Under the pieces are notes generated by a model. The model was not told the origin of the DNA and made no database searches. It saw only the letters and a list, made by a program, of their open reading frames with translations. DNA of 64,000 bases from Luteolibacter flavescens (GTDB lineage Bacteria > Verrucomicrobiota > Verrucomicrobiia > Verrucomicrobiales > Akkermansiaceae): NCBI RefSeq assembly GCF_025950085.1, contig NZ_JAPDDS010000004.1:248001-312000 (forward strand), read 5' to 3'. The translations under genes were made by a program, and so were the position numbers. Positions 62,829 through 64,000 of this stretch are shown here, one piece after another (position 1 is the stretch's first letter; each line of letters starts with the position of its first letter).

Positions 62829-63377
62829 TCAGCGCTGGTGGTCTTCCTGGATGAGGCGGTAGAGCTTCGCCTTTGCAAACATCCACTGGCGCTCCACGGA
62901 GCGCATGCTGCGGCCGGTGACCTGGCTGATCTCCTCGCTGCTGAGGCCGCCGTAAAATTTCAGGAGGACGACCTTCGCGGAGTAGGGGTCGATCTTTTCC
63001 AGCTTGGTGAGGCAGTCGTGGATGAGGAGGATGTGGGAGTCGTCCTCGAAGACTCCGGCGTCGAGATTCTCCGGCGGGCGGGTGCGCTTCTGGCGGGTCT
63101 GGGCGCGCACGCGGTCCACCAGGATGCGGCGCATGGCCTGGGCGGCGGCATTGAAGAAGTGTTCCTTGCTTTGCCACATCTTCCCATCGATCTCGGAGAG
63201 GCGGAGCCATGCCTCGTGGACGAGCGCGGTGGGCTGGAGGGTCTTGCTGGCGCTCTCCCGGTCGAGGCGGAAGGCAGCGAGGCGCCGGAGCTCGTCATAG
63301 ACGACGGGCATCAACTCCGCGGAAGAAAAGCAGAACTCGTCCGCCCTGATCTCCGGGCATCCGGTGGTCGTTCCCAT
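62829..63377 (-). CDS. ECF-type sigma factor of the TIGR02999-like group (module 2)
   Basis: 182 aa from the ATG at 63377; the open frame continues upstream without likely coding. Blocks: LMPVVYDELRRLAAFRL, LQPTALVHEAWLRLSEI, HFFNAAAQAMRRILVDRVRA and VVLLKFYGGLSSEEISQVTG, RSMRSVERQWMFAKAKLYRL. Clear paralogue of the 8923-9495 sigma factor. The kinase gene follows directly. Its promoter region faces a divergent secreted protein gene at 63610, a possible target. Confidence 0.93.
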   Translation of the reverse strand: MGTTTGCPEIRADEFCFSSAELMPVVYDELRRLAAFRLDRESASKTLQPTALVHEAWLRLSEIDGKMWQSKEHFFNAAAQAMRRILVDRVRAQTRQKRTRPPENLDAGVFEDDSHILLIHDCLTKLEKIDPYSAKVVLLKFYGGLSSEEISQVTGRSMRSVERQWMFAKAKLYRLIQEDHQR

Positions 63378-63609
63378 TCCCTCACGGGTTATGCGGGAGG
63401 GAAAGCCGGGGCAAGCGGAAAGGGCGTCTGCAAAGGGGGCGGCGGGGGCGATGTGGGATTTTTGATATCCGGTGAAGTTTTTTGGCGGGTTTGTCGGGCG
63501 GACGTCGGAGTGAGGGATGGAGGCGCACCAACCCTGTGCGCCGCCGGGGCGCGTGGAGACACGGCCCGAACCCAGAAATCCAAGACCCAGACCCCGACCC
63601 AAACCCACC

Positions 63610-64000
63610 GTGAAACCTTCGTTTCTCCCCCTGTTTCTCATTTCCGGCCTTCTCCCTTTGGCAAGCCAGGCCGCCCTCATCGCCACCGAGAGATTCGACT
63701 ACGCGGACGGCTCCGTGGTCGGCCAGACCGGAGGCACGGGCTGGAACTACGAGCGGAATGACGAGCCCGCCGCGCCGCCGCAGTCGCCGTCGAACTGGAA
63801 CAATGAGTTCGGCACGCACTCGATCGTCTCGTCCGCGCTGGTGACGAATTCCGGCGGCGTGCGCCGTGAATTCGGCGGTGCGACCGAGGGCACGGGCAGC
63901 GACAGCAACGAGCGCGAGGGTGCCTTCCGTGCGAGCGGCACCATGTTCTTTTCCGTGAGCTACACGGCGGTGACGGCCGGCCAGTGGAGCGGCGTGAGCT
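63610..64000 (+). CDS. Secreted protein, N-terminal part (cut by window edge)
   Basis: 130 codons from a GTG at 63610 run off the end. A signal peptide (FLPLFLISGLLPLASQA) is followed by IATERFDYADGSVVGQTGG and TGWNYERN, the opening of a beta-sandwich found at the start of many verrucomicrobial PEP-CTERM and LamG-like exported proteins. Whether a sorting tag follows cannot be seen. Divergent from sigma/kinase module 2. Confidence 0.75.
   Translation, partial: MKPSFLPLFLISGLLPLASQAALIATERFDYADGSVVGQTGGTGWNYERNDEPAAPPQSPSNWNNEFGTHSIVSSALVTNSGGVRREFGGATEGTGSDSNEREGAFRASGTMFFSVSYTAVTAGQWSGVS

Overview
The window looks like a chromosomal segment of a Verrucomicrobiota bacterium close to Luteolibacter/Haloferula. 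The supporting signs, all seen in the sequence, are: GC-rich DNA; two PEP-CTERM secreted proteins (tails PEPSTSLL... and PEPSTALL..., then RRRR); a Verru_Chthon-type prepilin-like protein beside a giant LamG/autotransporter-repeat protein; two sigma-factor/Ser-Thr-kinase pairs of the planctomycete-verrucomicrobial type; a fused LpxC-FabZ; SHD1 and WG-repeat proteins; and many gene-free repeat islands. Shine-Dalgarno sites are mostly weak. Genes often overlap by ATGA or GTGA.

Layout. 0-8.6 kb: a truncated anti-sigma/metal-sensor-like pair, ribosomal protein L9 (rplI), gatC-gatA, two PEP-CTERM proteins, an AraC regulator and a nucleoside-hydrolase-like gene interrupted by an in-frame TGA. 8.9-11.8 kb: sigma/kinase module 1. 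12-20.7 kb: three-gene surface cassette (prepilin-like protein, secreted protein, 1,446-aa LamG/PATR protein). 21.2-24.0 kb: sialate O-acetylesterase and sialidase. 24.0-25.1 kb: RES toxin and Xre/ParS antitoxin in reversed order, with a palindrome between them. 25.1-28.9 kb: phosphonoacetate hydrolase, phosphonoacetaldehyde-dehydrogenase-like enzyme and a Tat-exported metallophosphoesterase. 29-34.5 kb: outer-membrane protein, lpxC-fabZ, RluA, Nif3-like and AAG glycosylase. 34.7-35.0 kb: two divergent tRNA-Gly genes. 35-40.6 kb: exopolysaccharide locus (secreted protein, beta-barrel, tyrosine autokinase, Wza-like exporter, PDZ protein). 40.7-44.3 kb: tail-specific protease, YggS, DUF971 and a membrane protein.

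44.5-47.1 kb holds the most unusual object. An ECF sigma factor overlaps a 696-aa protein that starts like a cytoplasmic anti-sigma factor (with three N-terminal repeats), crosses the inner membrane once, runs through a Pro-rich linker and ends in what looks like an autotransporter-type outer-membrane barrel. If the reading is right, one chain links the cell surface to a sigma factor.

47-64 kb: Uma2 and WG-repeat proteins, an ABC-F ATPase, an SHD1 protein, an exported serine hydrolase, a 1.3-kb gene-free island with two near-identical 280-bp palindromic (MITE-like) elements, a lipoprotein plus amino-acid permease pair, SufT, a mini zinc protein, a DUF1963 protein, CorA, sigma/kinase module 2 (facing the opposite way to module 1) and the start of another secreted protein cut by the window edge.

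Themes: envelope building (lpxC-fabZ, EPS, beta-barrels), use of host or marine glycans and phosphonates (sialidase, esterase, PhnA/PhnY), and several layers of envelope-linked transcription control.
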